Assembly: GCA_030431875.1 (NCBI GenBank)
Contig: JAUIIG010000016.1
Coordinates: 1 to 55,627 of the forward strand
Source: Alphaproteobacteria bacterium
Lineage (GTDB): Bacteria > Pseudomonadota > Alphaproteobacteria > Sphingomonadales > Sphingomonadaceae
Length of the DNA: 55,627 nucleotides
Direction of reading: 5' to 3'
In this document: positions 47,069 to 55,627 of the stretch, piece by piece
How the letters are laid out: each line of letters starts with the position of its first letter
Position numbering within the stretch: the stretch's first letter is position 1
Notes under the pieces: model-generated
Told to the model about the DNA's origin: nothing
Databases searched by the model: none
What the model saw: only the letters and a program-made list of their open reading frames with translations
Made by a program: the position numbers and the translations under genes

Positions 47069-48850
47069 ATGAACCGTTCGCTCCTCGCCGTCTCGACCCT
47101 TGCCATAGCGCTGGCCATGCCGACCGTGGCTTATGCCGATGCGACCGAGGATTTCACCGAATTGCGCGAGGACGTCTGGCAGTGGACGCTCGACAATTCG
47201 CCGTCGCTGGCGACCTCTATCGGGGACCGGCGTGGGGACGGGCAACTGGGCGACAACTCGCTTGAAGGCTACGAACAGCGCCTGGCGGAAACACAGATCC
47301 TGCTGGAGCGACTGCAGGACATCGAGGCCGCCGACCTGCCCGAGGACATGCAGATTGACTATGCCCTGTTGCAGCGCGACTTTGTCGACACCCTGCAGGG
47401 CGCGGAGTTCGATCACAGTCGCTATGTCGTCTTCACCAACCGGGGCGGACCTCAGAACGCGATTGCCGGGCTGCCTTACGGATCGCCGCTGTTCAACGTG
47501 GCCGATTACGAGAGCTATATCGGGCGGATCGAGGCTTTCCCGGGCTATGTCGCCAACACCATTGCGCGCAGCGAGACCGCCATCGAACTGGGCCTGACAC
47601 AGGCTTGCGAGCCCATGGAAGGCTACGAGCGGTCGATCACCGGCCTGCTGGCAGGTTCGCCCGAGGAATCGATCTGGTGGGCAGCCTTTGCCGAACAGCC
47701 CGCGACAATATCAGATGCCGACTGGACTGCGCTGCAAGACCGTGCGCGCGACGCAATCACCGACGGTGCTTTCGCCGGACTGCAGAGTTTCGCCGACTTC
47801 TACACCCAGGAATATGCCCCCAATTGCCGCGCGGACGAGGCACCGGGGGTCGGCTCCACGCCGAACGGGCAAGCCTATTACGCCTACCGCGTGCGCAGCT
47901 TCACCACGACGGACATGACTCCGCAGGAAGTGCACGAACTTGGCCTGTCCGAAGTCGCGCGTATCCGGGCGGAGATGGAGGAAGTGGCGGCTGAAGCCGG
48001 GTTCGACAGTCGCGAGGAGTTCATCGAACACCTGCGCACCGATCCGCAGTACTATCCAACGGACGAGCAGCTTTATCTCGAACACACGGCGGCACTCGCG
48101 AAGGAAATCGACGGGTGGATGCCGCGCCTGTTCGGCAACCTGCCGCGCCTGCCTTACACCGTGCTGCCGATCCCTGCGCCCAGCGCGCCCGGCAACACCA
48201 CTGCCTATTACGAGCCCGGCTCCATGGCCACCGGCCAGCCGGGCATCTACCGCCTCAACCTGACCGAACTGGACCAGCGCCCGCTGTGGGAACTGCCCGC
48301 GCTGACGGTGCACGAGGCCGTGCCGGGACACCACCACCAGATCTCGCTGCAGCAGGAACTCGACATGCACCCGCTGCGCCAGAACGCGGCCTTCTTCACT
48401 GCCTTTGTCGAGGGCTGGGGGCTCTATTCCGAGCGGCTCGGCATCGAGATGGGGCTTTACGATACGCCAGCCAAGCAGATGGGCCGCCTGAGCTACGAGA
48501 TGTGGCGCGCCAATCGCCTTGTGGTCGATACCGGCATCCACGCCATGGGTTGGACCCGCCAGCAGGCGGTCGACTACATGCTCGACAACACCGCCCTGTC
48601 CGAAGCCAACATCAATGCGGAGGTGAACCGCTACATCACCTGGCCGGGCCAGGCGCTGGCCTACAAGCTCGGCGAGCTGAAAATCCGCGAACTGCGCAGT
48701 CGCGCGGAAGAAGCGCTGGGCGAAGACTTCGACCTGCGCGCCTTCCACGATACCGTGCTGGAGAACGGCGCCGTGCCGCTCGACGTGCTCGAAGCTCATG
48801 TCGACGGATGGATCGCGGAGCAGCTGGCCAGCGAGCCGGAAAGCGAATGA
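47069..48850 (+). CDS. DUF885 family protein, probable exported metallopeptidase
   Basis: 593 residues. Signal peptide MNRSLLAVSTLAIALAMPTVAYA. ALTVHEAVPGHHHQISLQQE has an HExxxGHH arrangement typical of DUF885, and FVEGWGLYSERLG follows, consistent with a gluzincin-like zinc peptidase in the periplasm or secreted. Substrates of the family are unknown; carboxypeptidase-like activity is the usual guess. Confidence 0.9.
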   Translation: MNRSLLAVSTLAIALAMPTVAYADATEDFTELREDVWQWTLDNSPSLATSIGDRRGDGQLGDNSLEGYEQRLAETQILLERLQDIEAADLPEDMQIDYALLQRDFVDTLQGAEFDHSRYVVFTNRGGPQNAIAGLPYGSPLFNVADYESYIGRIEAFPGYVANTIARSETAIELGLTQACEPMEGYERSITGLLAGSPEESIWWAAFAEQPATISDADWTALQDRARDAITDGAFAGLQSFADFYTQEYAPNCRADEAPGVGSTPNGQAYYAYRVRSFTTTDMTPQEVHELGLSEVARIRAEMEEVAAEAGFDSREEFIEHLRTDPQYYPTDEQLYLEHTAALAKEIDGWMPRLFGNLPRLPYTVLPIPAPSAPGNTTAYYEPGSMATGQPGIYRLNLTELDQRPLWELPALTVHEAVPGHHHQISLQQELDMHPLRQNAAFFTAFVEGWGLYSERLGIEMGLYDTPAKQMGRLSYEMWRANRLVVDTGIHAMGWTRQQAVDYMLDNTALSEANINAEVNRYITWPGQALAYKLGELKIRELRSRAEEALGEDFDLRAFHDTVLENGAVPLDVLEAHVDGWIAEQLASEPESE

Positions 48851-48889
48851 GGCGGGCATAGCGCGGCTATTTTCATTGCAGCGCAAGGT

Positions 48890-48907
48890 AGCGCTTCCTA
48901 AAGCGCT
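48890..48907. promoter_or_regulatory. Inverted repeat upstream of lolC
   Basis: AGCGCTT-CCTA-AAGCGCT, a perfect 7-bp stem 33 bases before the lolC start, in the 89-base gap after the DUF885 gene. It may be an operator or a weak terminator (no T-tract). Confidence 0.35.
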
Positions 48908-48939
48908 GGCCTGTCCGAATTATCGCAGGGCTTCCTGAC

Positions 48940-50181
48940 GTGATCCTTTCCCCTTTCGAGTGGTCGATAGCCAAGCGCTACATGCTGCCAGGTCGCAGCG
49001 AGGCGGTGATTGCGCTTGTGGCGGGCATCTCCATCACCGTCGTCATGCTCTCGGTTGCCATGCTGGTGATCGTGATGAGCGTGATGAACGGTTTCCGCTA
49101 CGAGCTGCTCGACCGTATTACCGGGCTCAACGGGCATGCGGTGATAGTGGCCTATGGCGGGCGGCTGGATAACTGGGAGGAAGTGCTCGAAGAGGTCCGC
49201 AACACTCCCGGTGTGACGCGCGCCAGCCCGCTGATCGAGAAGCCTTTGCTCGTCACCTACAATGGCAGCGCTGAAGGCATTTTCGTGCGCGGGAATACGC
49301 CCGAGGACATCGAGCGCCTGAGCCCGAACGTCCTCGCGGGCGACCTGTCGACGCTGGCGACCGACGAGCGCAACGTGGCCATCGGTTCCCGCCTGCAACA
49401 GAACCTGGGCATCCGGTTGGGCGACACCATCACCATCGTCAATCCGCAGGGCCGCCCGACCCCCTTTGGCACGATGCCACGGCAGATAGGCTATACCGTC
49501 ACCGCCGTGTTCGAGGTGGGGCTTTATGACTTCGACGAACGCTTCGTGGTCATGCCCATTCCCAATGCGCAAACCCTGCTGATGACCGGCGACACGATCG
49601 GGACGATCGAGGTGCAGACCGAAGACCCGGACAGGGTGAACGAAATTCTCCAACCCATTGCCGACAGCCTTTCCGGCCGCGCACAGGTGAGTAGTTGGGA
49701 GCAGATGAACGCCTCGCTGTTCGAAGCCTTGCAGGTCGAACGCGTGGCGATGTTCTTCGCCTTGTCGATCATCGTGCTGGTGGCGGCGTTCAACATCCTG
49801 TCGTCGCTGGTGATGCTGGTGCGTTCCAAGACGCGCGACATCGCCATTATCCGGACGATGGGCGCAACGCGGCGCAGCCTGATGAAGATATTCGTCACGA
49901 CGGGTTCGGTCATTGGCGTGATCGGTACCGTCGCTGGGCTGGGGTTGGGCTTCGTCGTCCTCTACTTCCGCAACGGCATAGCCAAGGGCCTGAGCACCGT
50001 GTTCGGGGTAGACGTCTGGGACCCCTCGGTGCGGTTCCTTTCCGAGCTGCCAGCGCGTACCGATCCCTTCGACGTGCTGTTCATCGCCGGCATGGCCATG
50101 GGCCTGTCGTTCCTGGCCACGCTTTATCCCGCCTACCGGGCATCCAACACCGATCCGGTGGAGGTGCTGCGTTATGAATAG
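48940..50181 (+). CDS. lolC: Lipoprotein-releasing system permease LolC/LolE
   Basis: 413 residues starting at GTG 48940. One N-terminal helix, a large periplasmic domain (about residues 50-265) and three C-terminal helices, the FtsX-like MacB/LolC layout. [20 protein letters not shown] is the typical first helix, and [19 protein letters not shown] the coupling helix. It extracts outer-membrane lipoproteins from the inner membrane for LolA. The single permease (LolC/E or LolF type) probably acts as a homodimer here. Eight bases overlap lolD. Confidence 0.92.
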   Translation: MILSPFEWSIAKRYMLPGRSEAVIALVAGISITVVMLSVAMLVIVMSVMNGFRYELLDRITGLNGHAVIVAYGGRLDNWEEVLEEVRNTPGVTRASPLIEKPLLVTYNGSAEGIFVRGNTPEDIERLSPNVLAGDLSTLATDERNVAIGSRLQQNLGIRLGDTITIVNPQGRPTPFGTMPRQIGYTVTAVFEVGLYDFDERFVVMPIPNAQTLLMTGDTIGTIEVQTEDPDRVNEILQPIADSLSGRAQVSSWEQMNASLFEALQVERVAMFFALSIIVLVAAFNILSSLVMLVRSKTRDIAIIRTMGATRRSLMKIFVTTGSVIGVIGTVAGLGLGFVVLYFRNGIAKGLSTVFGVDVWDPSVRFLSELPARTDPFDVLFIAGMAMGLSFLATLYPAYRASNTDPVEVLRYE

Positions 50182-50848
50182 CCCGGTGGTGAAGCTCACC
50201 CAACTTTCACGCAGCTTCGAGCAAGGCGGCGTAAGAATTGACGTGCTGAACGGCGTCGATCTGGAAATCGGTGCGGGCGAGATCGTCGCGCTGCTCGGCC
50301 CCTCGGGATCCGGGAAGTCGACCATGCTGCAGGCAGTCGGCCTGCTCGAGGGCGGATTTGGTGGCAAGATCGAGATCGCAGGACATGACGCCAGCACCCT
50401 CGATTCTGCCGGACGCACGGTGATACGACGAGAGCATCTGGGCTTCGTCTACCAGTTCCATCACTTGCTGCCCGACTTCACCGCGCTGGAAAACGTGGTC
50501 CTCCCGCAGTTGCTGGTGGGCACCTCGCGCGCCAATGCCAACGCGCGGGCCGAACAACTGCTCACTTCGCTGGGCCTGGCGCACCGCTTGGGCCATCGTC
50601 CCAGCAAGCTCTCGGGCGGCGAGCAGCAGCGCGTCGCCGTGGCGCGTGCGCTGGCCAACAGCCCGCAACTGGTGCTGGCGGACGAGCCGACGGGTAACCT
50701 CGACGAAAAGACGTCCGAACGCGTGCTGGGGGAATTCCTCGAACTGGTGCGTGGGCAGGGCAGTGCTGCCCTGGTGGCGACCCACAACGAGCGGCTTGCC
50801 GCACGTATGGACCGGGTGGTACGCCTGCACGAGGGACGGATCGAATAG
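50174..50848 (+). CDS. lolD: Lipoprotein-releasing system ATP-binding protein LolD
   Basis: 224 residues. Walker [10 protein letters not shown] (residues 42-50), [15 protein letters not shown] (signature), [11 protein letters not shown] (Walker B) and the H-loop in [23 protein letters not shown] is the LolD motif that contacts the permease. It powers LolC. Confidence 0.96.
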   Translation: MNSPVVKLTQLSRSFEQGGVRIDVLNGVDLEIGAGEIVALLGPSGSGKSTMLQAVGLLEGGFGGKIEIAGHDASTLDSAGRTVIRREHLGFVYQFHHLLPDFTALENVVLPQLLVGTSRANANARAEQLLTSLGLAHRLGHRPSKLSGGEQQRVAVARALANSPQLVLADEPTGNLDEKTSERVLGEFLELVRGQGSAALVATHNERLAARMDRVVRLHEGRIE

Positions 50849-50857
50849 GGGAAAGCC

Positions 50858-51376
50858 ATGGGCATTCTCGCCGCCTCGCTGCTCACCATGATGTTACAGG
50901 GGAGCGCGTCGCCGCCTGCTTCCCCTCCGCCCAATCCGTGCGCTGCCGAGGAATTTACTGCCTTCGATTTCTGGGTGGGCGAGTGGGACGTCTACCAGAC
51001 CGGTACCGATACCCAGGTCGCCACGAGCCGCATCGAAAAGGTCAGCAATGGCTGCGCGGTGCGCGAAACCTGGATGCCGCTGCGCGGTGGCACCGGTTCC
51101 AGCCTGACCACGCTCGATCCGCAGACCGGCACCTGGCACCAGCTGTGGGTCGGCGCCCAGCCGGGCAGAGTGTTCTTCGAAGGCGGTCCGGTTGACGACG
51201 CCATGGTCCTGACCGGCTATTGGGGGCAGGACGCGGAAGGCCGTGCGAACCTCGTCCGCATGACCTACACATTGGGCGACGATGGCTCTGTGCGCCAGCA
51301 CGGTGAAGCCAGTACCGACCACGGCCGGACTTGGGGCCCAAGCTTCGACCTGACCTATCGACCAAAAGCCGGGTAA
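50858..51376 (+). CDS. DUF1579-like exported protein
   Basis: 172 residues. A short hydrophobic N-terminus (MGILAASLLTMMLQGSA) is a likely signal sequence. FDFWVGEWDVYQTG, then MPLRGGTGSSLTTLDPQTGTW, point to the calycin-like DUF1579 fold of unknown ligand. It begins 9 bases after lolD and may be co-transcribed. Confidence 0.75.
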   Translation: MGILAASLLTMMLQGSASPPASPPPNPCAAEEFTAFDFWVGEWDVYQTGTDTQVATSRIEKVSNGCAVRETWMPLRGGTGSSLTTLDPQTGTWHQLWVGAQPGRVFFEGGPVDDAMVLTGYWGQDAEGRANLVRMTYTLGDDGSVRQHGEASTDHGRTWGPSFDLTYRPKAG

Positions 51377-51426
51377 CCCTTTCGCGCCTTGCCGCGTAAT
51401 AGCTGTCAGGCAAGGCGGAGTGACTG

Positions 51427-51759
51427 ATGCTGGAAGCGATCAACGACTGGATCCTGGGGCTAGGCGCAGACTACGGCGTGAACCCCTACATTTTCGCGGC
51501 GATCTACGTCGGTGCGATCCCGTTTTTCCTAGCCTCGATTACCTGGCTGGTGAAGCGCGCGCGGGCGCATCGCTCGACTGTCGTGCCGACACTGTGCGCG
51601 GGGTTCTGCTTCGTTTCCGCCTATATCTACCTCGCGATTGCGGGGGAAAATATCCCCCTGTGGGTATGGATTTTCCTCGGCGTACTGGTCGTTTACGGGG
51701 CCTGGTCGACCATTCGCGACACGCGGCGGAAGATCGCGGCGGCGAAGGCGGAAAACTAA
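51427..51759 (+). CDS. Small membrane protein of unknown function
   Basis: 110 residues with three hydrophobic helices and a basic tail (TRRKIAAAKAEN). A purine-rich AAGGCGGAG lies upstream of ATG 51427. I do not recognise the family; it looks like a conserved small integral membrane protein. Confidence 0.7.
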   Translation: MLEAINDWILGLGADYGVNPYIFAAIYVGAIPFFLASITWLVKRARAHRSTVVPTLCAGFCFVSAYIYLAIAGENIPLWVWIFLGVLVVYGAWSTIRDTRRKIAAAKAEN

Positions 51760-51828
51760 CGGGGATTATCCCAGCGCTTTTCCCCAACGCGGCTTTGCGA
51801 ATCCCGTCACCATCCGCATATTGCGGCG

Positions 51829-54800
51829 ATGGCCTTTGCTCCCTTCGTTCCCCTGCGCGTGCTGTCGAGCTACTCGATGCTCGAAGGTGCGATTGATCCC
51901 AAGGCCATCGCCAAGCTGGCCAAGGAACGCGGTTTTCCCGCCATCGCAATTTGTGACCGCAATGGCCTCTACGGTTCCACCATGTTCGCCTCGGCCTGCA
52001 TTGGCGAAGGCGTGCAGCCTATTGTCGGCAGCCTGCTGGGCGTGATTGCTGACGACGGCGAGACGGTCGACCACCTGCCACTGTTTGCGCAGGACGAGGA
52101 CGGCTGGAACAACCTGTGCCACCTGGTCAGCCGCGCGCACCTCGATCGTCCGCTGGAGAAAGTGCCGCATGTACAGATGGCTGACCTCGTCGGGCATACC
52201 GACGGCCTCATCGCGCTCAGCGGGGCCAGCGAGGGTGCACTGACGCGGCTGCTGGCCGACGGCAAGGAAAGGCGCGCGGACGAGCTGGCGAAACGCTTCA
52301 TGGAGCTGTTTCCGGGTCGGTTCTACGTCGAGCTGGCGCGGCGCGGCAATCCGGTGGAGGAAGCCGCCGAGCAGGGCCTGATCGACCTCGCTTACCGCCT
52401 CGAACTGCCGTTGGTTGCCACCAACCCGGCCAACTTCGCCGAACCCCACATGCATTCGGCGCACGATGCCATGCTGTGCATCGCCAACAGCTCGCAGATC
52501 GACAGTGACGACCGGCCGGTTTCCAATCCGGAGGCCTATGTCAAATCCGCGCCCATGATGCGCGACCTGTTCGAAGACCTGCCGGAAGCTATCGAGAACA
52601 CCCTGGTGATCGCCCAGCGCTGCGCCTTCTCGCCGCCGCGGCGCAAGCCGATCCTGCCCAGCCTTGCCGGTGACCTCGAGGGTGAAAGCCGCATGCTGGA
52701 AGAAGACGCCCGCCGGGGCCTCGCGGCGCGGCTGGAGCAATACGAGGACCTGACCGACGAGGAACTGAAGGTCTACGTCGACCGGCTCGATTACGAGGTC
52801 GGCGTGATCAAGAACATGGGCTTCCCCGGCTACTTCCTGATCGTGGCCGACTTCATCAAGTGGGCGAAGGCACAGGGTATCCCGGTGGGGCCGGGGCGTG
52901 GCTCCGGTGCAGGCTCGCTGGTCGCCTGGGCATTGACGATTACTGACCTTGATCCAATACGTTTGGGGCTGCTGTTCGAACGCTTTCTGAACCCCGAACG
53001 CGTCTCCATGCCGGACTTCGATATTGACTTCTGCGAAACGCGGCGCGGCGAAGTGATCCGCTACGTGCAGGAGCGGTACGGCAAGGACAAGGTCGCGCAG
53101 ATCATTACCTTCGGCAAGATGAAGGCCCGCGCCGTGCTGCGCGATACGGGCCGCATCCTGCAGATGCCATACGGGCAGGTGGACCGGCTCACCAAGATGG
53201 TGCCCAACCACCCGACTGATCCGTGGACCTTGCCGCGCACCTTGAACGGCGAGGCCAGCTTCAAGCGCGAGTATGACAACGATAACGAGGTGAAACGCCT
53301 CGTCGACCTGGCCATGCAGCTGGAGGGCTTCCCGCGCAATTCGTCCACCCACGCGGCGGGCGTGGTGATCGGTGATCGTCCGCTCAGCCAATTGGTGCCG
53401 CTCTACCGCGATCCACGCTCGGACATGCCGGTGACCCAGTTCGACATGAAGCATGTCGAGGATTCGGGGCTGGTGAAGTTCGACTTCCTTGGCCTCAAGA
53501 CGCTGTCGGTGCTGCGCAAGGCTGTAGACTTGCTCAAGCGGCGCGAGATCGAGATCGACCTCGATACGCTACCTTGGGACGATGACGCTGTTTACGAGCT
53601 GATGAAGCGCGGTGACACGGTCGGCGTGTTCCAGCTGGAATCGGAGGGGATGCGCCGCACGCTTACTGCGGTGAAGCCGACCAAGTTCGAGGACATCATC
53701 GCGCTCGTTTCGCTCTACCGGCCGGGCCCGATGGACAACATCCCCAGCTTCGGCAAGCGCAAGGCGGGCGAGGAAGAGATCGTCTATCCGCACGAGAAGC
53801 TGAAGGGCATCCTCGAGGAGACCTACGGCATCTTCGTCTACCAGGAACAGGTGATGCAGGCCGCGCAGATCCTTGCCGGCTACTCGCTTGGCGATGCCGA
53901 CCTGCTGCGCCGCGCCATGGGTAAGAAGAACCAGGCGGAGATGGACAAGCAGCGCCAGCGGTTCATCGACGGGTGCAAGGAAGTATCGGACATCGAGGCG
54001 AACGAAGCCTCCACGCTGTTCGACTTGATCGACAAGTTCGCGGGCTACGGCTTCAACAAGTCACACGCTGCGGCCTATGCCCTGCTGTCATACCAGACGG
54101 CCTGGCTGAAGACGCATTACCCGGAGGAATTCTACGCCGCCTCCATGTGCTTCGACATGCACCAGTCGGAGAAGCTGGCGGTCTTCGTCGATGACCTGCG
54201 CCGCAACGGCGTGGAGCTGCTGGGGCCGGATATCGGCAGGTCCGAAGCGGAGTTCTCCGTGGAACAGACCGACAATGGCTGGGCGGTGCGCTACGGCATG
54301 GCGGGCATCCGCAATGTCGGCGAAAGGGCCATGGAGCAAGTCGTCGCCGAGCGCGAGGCCCATGGACCCTTCGAGAGCCTGGAAGACGTGTTCCGCCGGC
54401 TGCCTACGGGTTCCATGAACCGCAAGCAGTTGGAAGGCCTGGCCTGCGCGGGAGCTTTCGACCGGTTCGAGCCCAACCGTGCCAAGGTGCTCGCCAATGC
54501 CGACATGTTGCTGGCAGTGACCGACGCGGCTAACCGCGAGAAGTCGAGCGGGCAGGCTGGACTGTTTGGCGGCGAGGATCATGAAGAGCCTTCGCTGCGC
54601 CTGTCCGATGTCGAACCGTGGCCGCGTGCCGAACAGATGGCGCAGGAACGCGAGGTCTTCGGCTTCTATTTCGCCGCTCACCCGGTGCAGGAATTCCGCG
54701 AGATCGCATCGGCCAATGGCGCGCGCACCTATGCCTCGCTGATGGAAGGTGGTTTCGGCGGCGGACGCCAGCCTGCCGTGATGGCGGCCATGGTGGAAAG

Positions 54801-55296
54801 CGTGAACAAGGGGCGCACCAAGCGGGGGGCGGAGTTCGTGCGCGCCGACTTTTCCGACTCCACCGGCCAGTTCAGTGCCGCCTGCTTCGAGGAATCGCTG
54901 GTCGACAGCTTCCAGCAGTGGGCGGAGGACGGCACCTGCGTGCTGCTCAATGTCGAGCTTGATTCGCCCAATCCCGAAGACCCGCCGCGTGTGACCGTGC
55001 GCGGCGCACGGCCGTTGTCGGAGGTGAAGAGTTCGGCACGGATGCAGGTGACGGCGGAGGTCTATGACCCAGATGCCATCGCTATGGTCGCCGAAATGCT
55101 CGAGCCTGGCCGGGCAGGGCACGGCGAAGTCGTGCTGCACCTGCGGATCGGGGCGGAATACGAGCCGCGTGTCCTGCTAGGGGCTGATTTCAAGGTGAAT
55201 GGCGAACTGGTTGACCGGCTGTCAGCGGTGCCGGGTGTCAGAAACGTCGTGCTGTCGCCCATTCGCGGTGTGGGACACTTGCGCCTGGTTGCCTGA
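51829..55296 (+). CDS. dnaE: DNA polymerase III alpha subunit DnaE
   Basis: 1155 residues, DnaE1 type. Catalytic Asp398 and Asp400 in PDFDIDFCE and Asp552 in KFDFLGLKTL. GPGRGSGAGSLVAWAL is the palm glycine-rich motif, and the helix-hairpin-helix and OB domains lie in the C-terminal third. The N-terminal PHP domain reads FVPLRVLSSYSMLEG, where the usual FVHLRVHS histidines are Pro and Leu, and ICDRNGLYG where DHG is usual, so metal-dependent proofreading by PHP is unlikely. Follows the lol genes, an order shared by other alphaproteobacteria. Confidence 0.97.
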   Translation: MAFAPFVPLRVLSSYSMLEGAIDPKAIAKLAKERGFPAIAICDRNGLYGSTMFASACIGEGVQPIVGSLLGVIADDGETVDHLPLFAQDEDGWNNLCHLVSRAHLDRPLEKVPHVQMADLVGHTDGLIALSGASEGALTRLLADGKERRADELAKRFMELFPGRFYVELARRGNPVEEAAEQGLIDLAYRLELPLVATNPANFAEPHMHSAHDAMLCIANSSQIDSDDRPVSNPEAYVKSAPMMRDLFEDLPEAIENTLVIAQRCAFSPPRRKPILPSLAGDLEGESRMLEEDARRGLAARLEQYEDLTDEELKVYVDRLDYEVGVIKNMGFPGYFLIVADFIKWAKAQGIPVGPGRGSGAGSLVAWALTITDLDPIRLGLLFERFLNPERVSMPDFDIDFCETRRGEVIRYVQERYGKDKVAQIITFGKMKARAVLRDTGRILQMPYGQVDRLTKMVPNHPTDPWTLPRTLNGEASFKREYDNDNEVKRLVDLAMQLEGFPRNSSTHAAGVVIGDRPLSQLVPLYRDPRSDMPVTQFDMKHVEDSGLVKFDFLGLKTLSVLRKAVDLLKRREIEIDLDTLPWDDDAVYELMKRGDTVGVFQLESEGMRRTLTAVKPTKFEDIIALVSLYRPGPMDNIPSFGKRKAGEEEIVYPHEKLKGILEETYGIFVYQEQVMQAAQILAGYSLGDADLLRRAMGKKNQAEMDKQRQRFIDGCKEVSDIEANEASTLFDLIDKFAGYGFNKSHAAAYALLSYQTAWLKTHYPEEFYAASMCFDMHQSEKLAVFVDDLRRNGVELLGPDIGRSEAEFSVEQTDNGWAVRYGMAGIRNVGERAMEQVVAEREAHGPFESLEDVFRRLPTGSMNRKQLEGLACAGAFDRFEPNRAKVLANADMLLAVTDAANREKSSGQAGLFGGEDHEEPSLRLSDVEPWPRAEQMAQEREVFGFYFAAHPVQEFREIASANGARTYASLMEGGFGGGRQPAVMAAMVESVNKGRTKRGAEFVRADFSDSTGQFSAACFEESLVDSFQQWAEDGTCVLLNVELDSPNPEDPPRVTVRGARPLSEVKSSARMQVTAEVYDPDAIAMVAEMLEPGRAGHGEVVLHLRIGAEYEPRVLLGADFKVNGELVDRLSAVPGVRNVVLSPIRGVGHLRLVA

Positions 55297-55348
55297 CGAC
55301 CAGGATTGCGGGCTCGACCCCGTCGTCCGTCGATATCTCTGCGCATAG

Positions 55349-55384
55349 AAAAAGGGCCGGAAGCTTTCGCTGCCGGCCCTTTTC
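55349..55384. terminator. Bidirectional terminator between dnaE and the OmpA gene
   Basis: AAAAGGGCCGG (55350-55360) pairs with CCGGCCCTTTT (55373-55383) around a 12-base loop. Confidence 0.88.
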
Positions 55385-55424
55385 TGTGCCGTTCGGCGAG
55401 TGGGCTTAGTTGCCCGAACGCCCC

Positions 55425-55627
55425 TTAGTTACCGGAACCAGGGCCGTACATCACTTCCACGCGGCGGTTCTGCAGTTCGCGGACACCGTCAGCGGTGGGT
55501 ACGCGGTTCTGCGTTTCACCGAAGGCTTCGCTGGTGATGCGAGCCGCCGGGATGCCGCGAGCGGTCAGGTAAGCTTCGACCGAAGCGTTACGACGTTCGG
55601 ACAGGCCGACGTTGTAGGTGGCCGAAC
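55425..55627 (-). CDS. OmpA family protein, C-terminal part only (5' end outside window)
   Basis: 66 residues are visible to a TAA at 55425. YNVGLSERRNASVEAYL, then GIPAARITSEAFGE and ELQNRRVEVMY, is the OmpA C-terminal peptidoglycan-binding domain with the conserved LSxxRAxxV and NRRVE motifs. It ends GPGSGN. The barrel or other N-terminal part is not seen. Confidence 0.93.
   Translation of the reverse strand, partial: SATYNVGLSERRNASVEAYLTARGIPAARITSEAFGETQNRVPTADGVRELQNRRVEVMYGPGSGN

Overview
The window is a GC-rich, gene-dense chromosomal segment of an alphaproteobacterium, most likely order Sphingomonadales and probably Erythrobacteraceae. The evidence is the gene content and order: a DivL-type tyrosine pseudo-kinase, then tsaE-amgK-murU-addB-addA-trxA; recG/sdhE/mfd together; and lolC-lolD next to dnaE. 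Core genes dominate. I see no prophage, insertion sequence, CRISPR array or biosynthetic cluster. The species assignment is inference from memory of these gene orders, not a search.

Layout. 1-2200: the 3' part of a secreted M48 metalloprotease, two Flp-type pilin genes on the minus strand and a MutT/NUDIX hydrolase. 2170-2585: tRNA-Arg(ACG) with its promoter and terminator, and an exact 58-bp second copy of the tRNA 3' end plus terminator. 2586-7730: hemerythrin protein, phospholipase D-type protein, FolE, a divergent MurA paralog, then a TetR regulator with a palindromic operator and a DUF1761 membrane protein. 7802-9885: peroxiredoxin and AhcY, divergent. 9974-21251: a tightly coupled cluster in which most genes overlap by 4-8 bases, covering cell-cycle signalling (DivL), tRNA t6A modification (TsaE), cell-wall recycling (AmgK, MurU) and recombination (AddB, AddA), with trxA after it.

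21248-23309: inositol-monophosphatase family enzyme and ArgJ on the minus strand. 23405-29568: small exported protein, SecA, an SMP-30 lactonase/MFS transporter pair behind a perfect palindrome, and an exported methyltransferase-like lipoprotein. 29574-37120: a sensor kinase/response regulator pair divergent from a three-gene heavy-metal-type RND efflux operon, with regularly spaced CTGNCA boxes between them. 37175-43817: tRNA-Asn, NAD kinase, an EAL phosphodiesterase, an ABM-like protein, Mfd, SdhE and a small exported protein. 43969-55296: RecG, two low-GC membrane proteins that look acquired, a DUF885 peptidase-like protein, LolC/LolD, two small envelope proteins and the replicative polymerase DnaE. 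55425-end: the C-terminus of an OmpA-family protein.

The themes are genome maintenance (AddAB, RecG, Mfd, MutT, DnaE), envelope biogenesis (SecA, LolCD, AmgK/MurU, MurA-like, OmpA, Flp pilins, M48) and metal or redox stress (RND system, peroxiredoxin, thioredoxin, hemerythrin). I did not find a convincing wholly new system. The items most worth a second look are the tRNA-end duplication, the divergent MurA beside a TetR operator, the terminator abutting the sdhE start codon, the low-GC pair after recG, and the candidate response-regulator boxes upstream of the RND operon.
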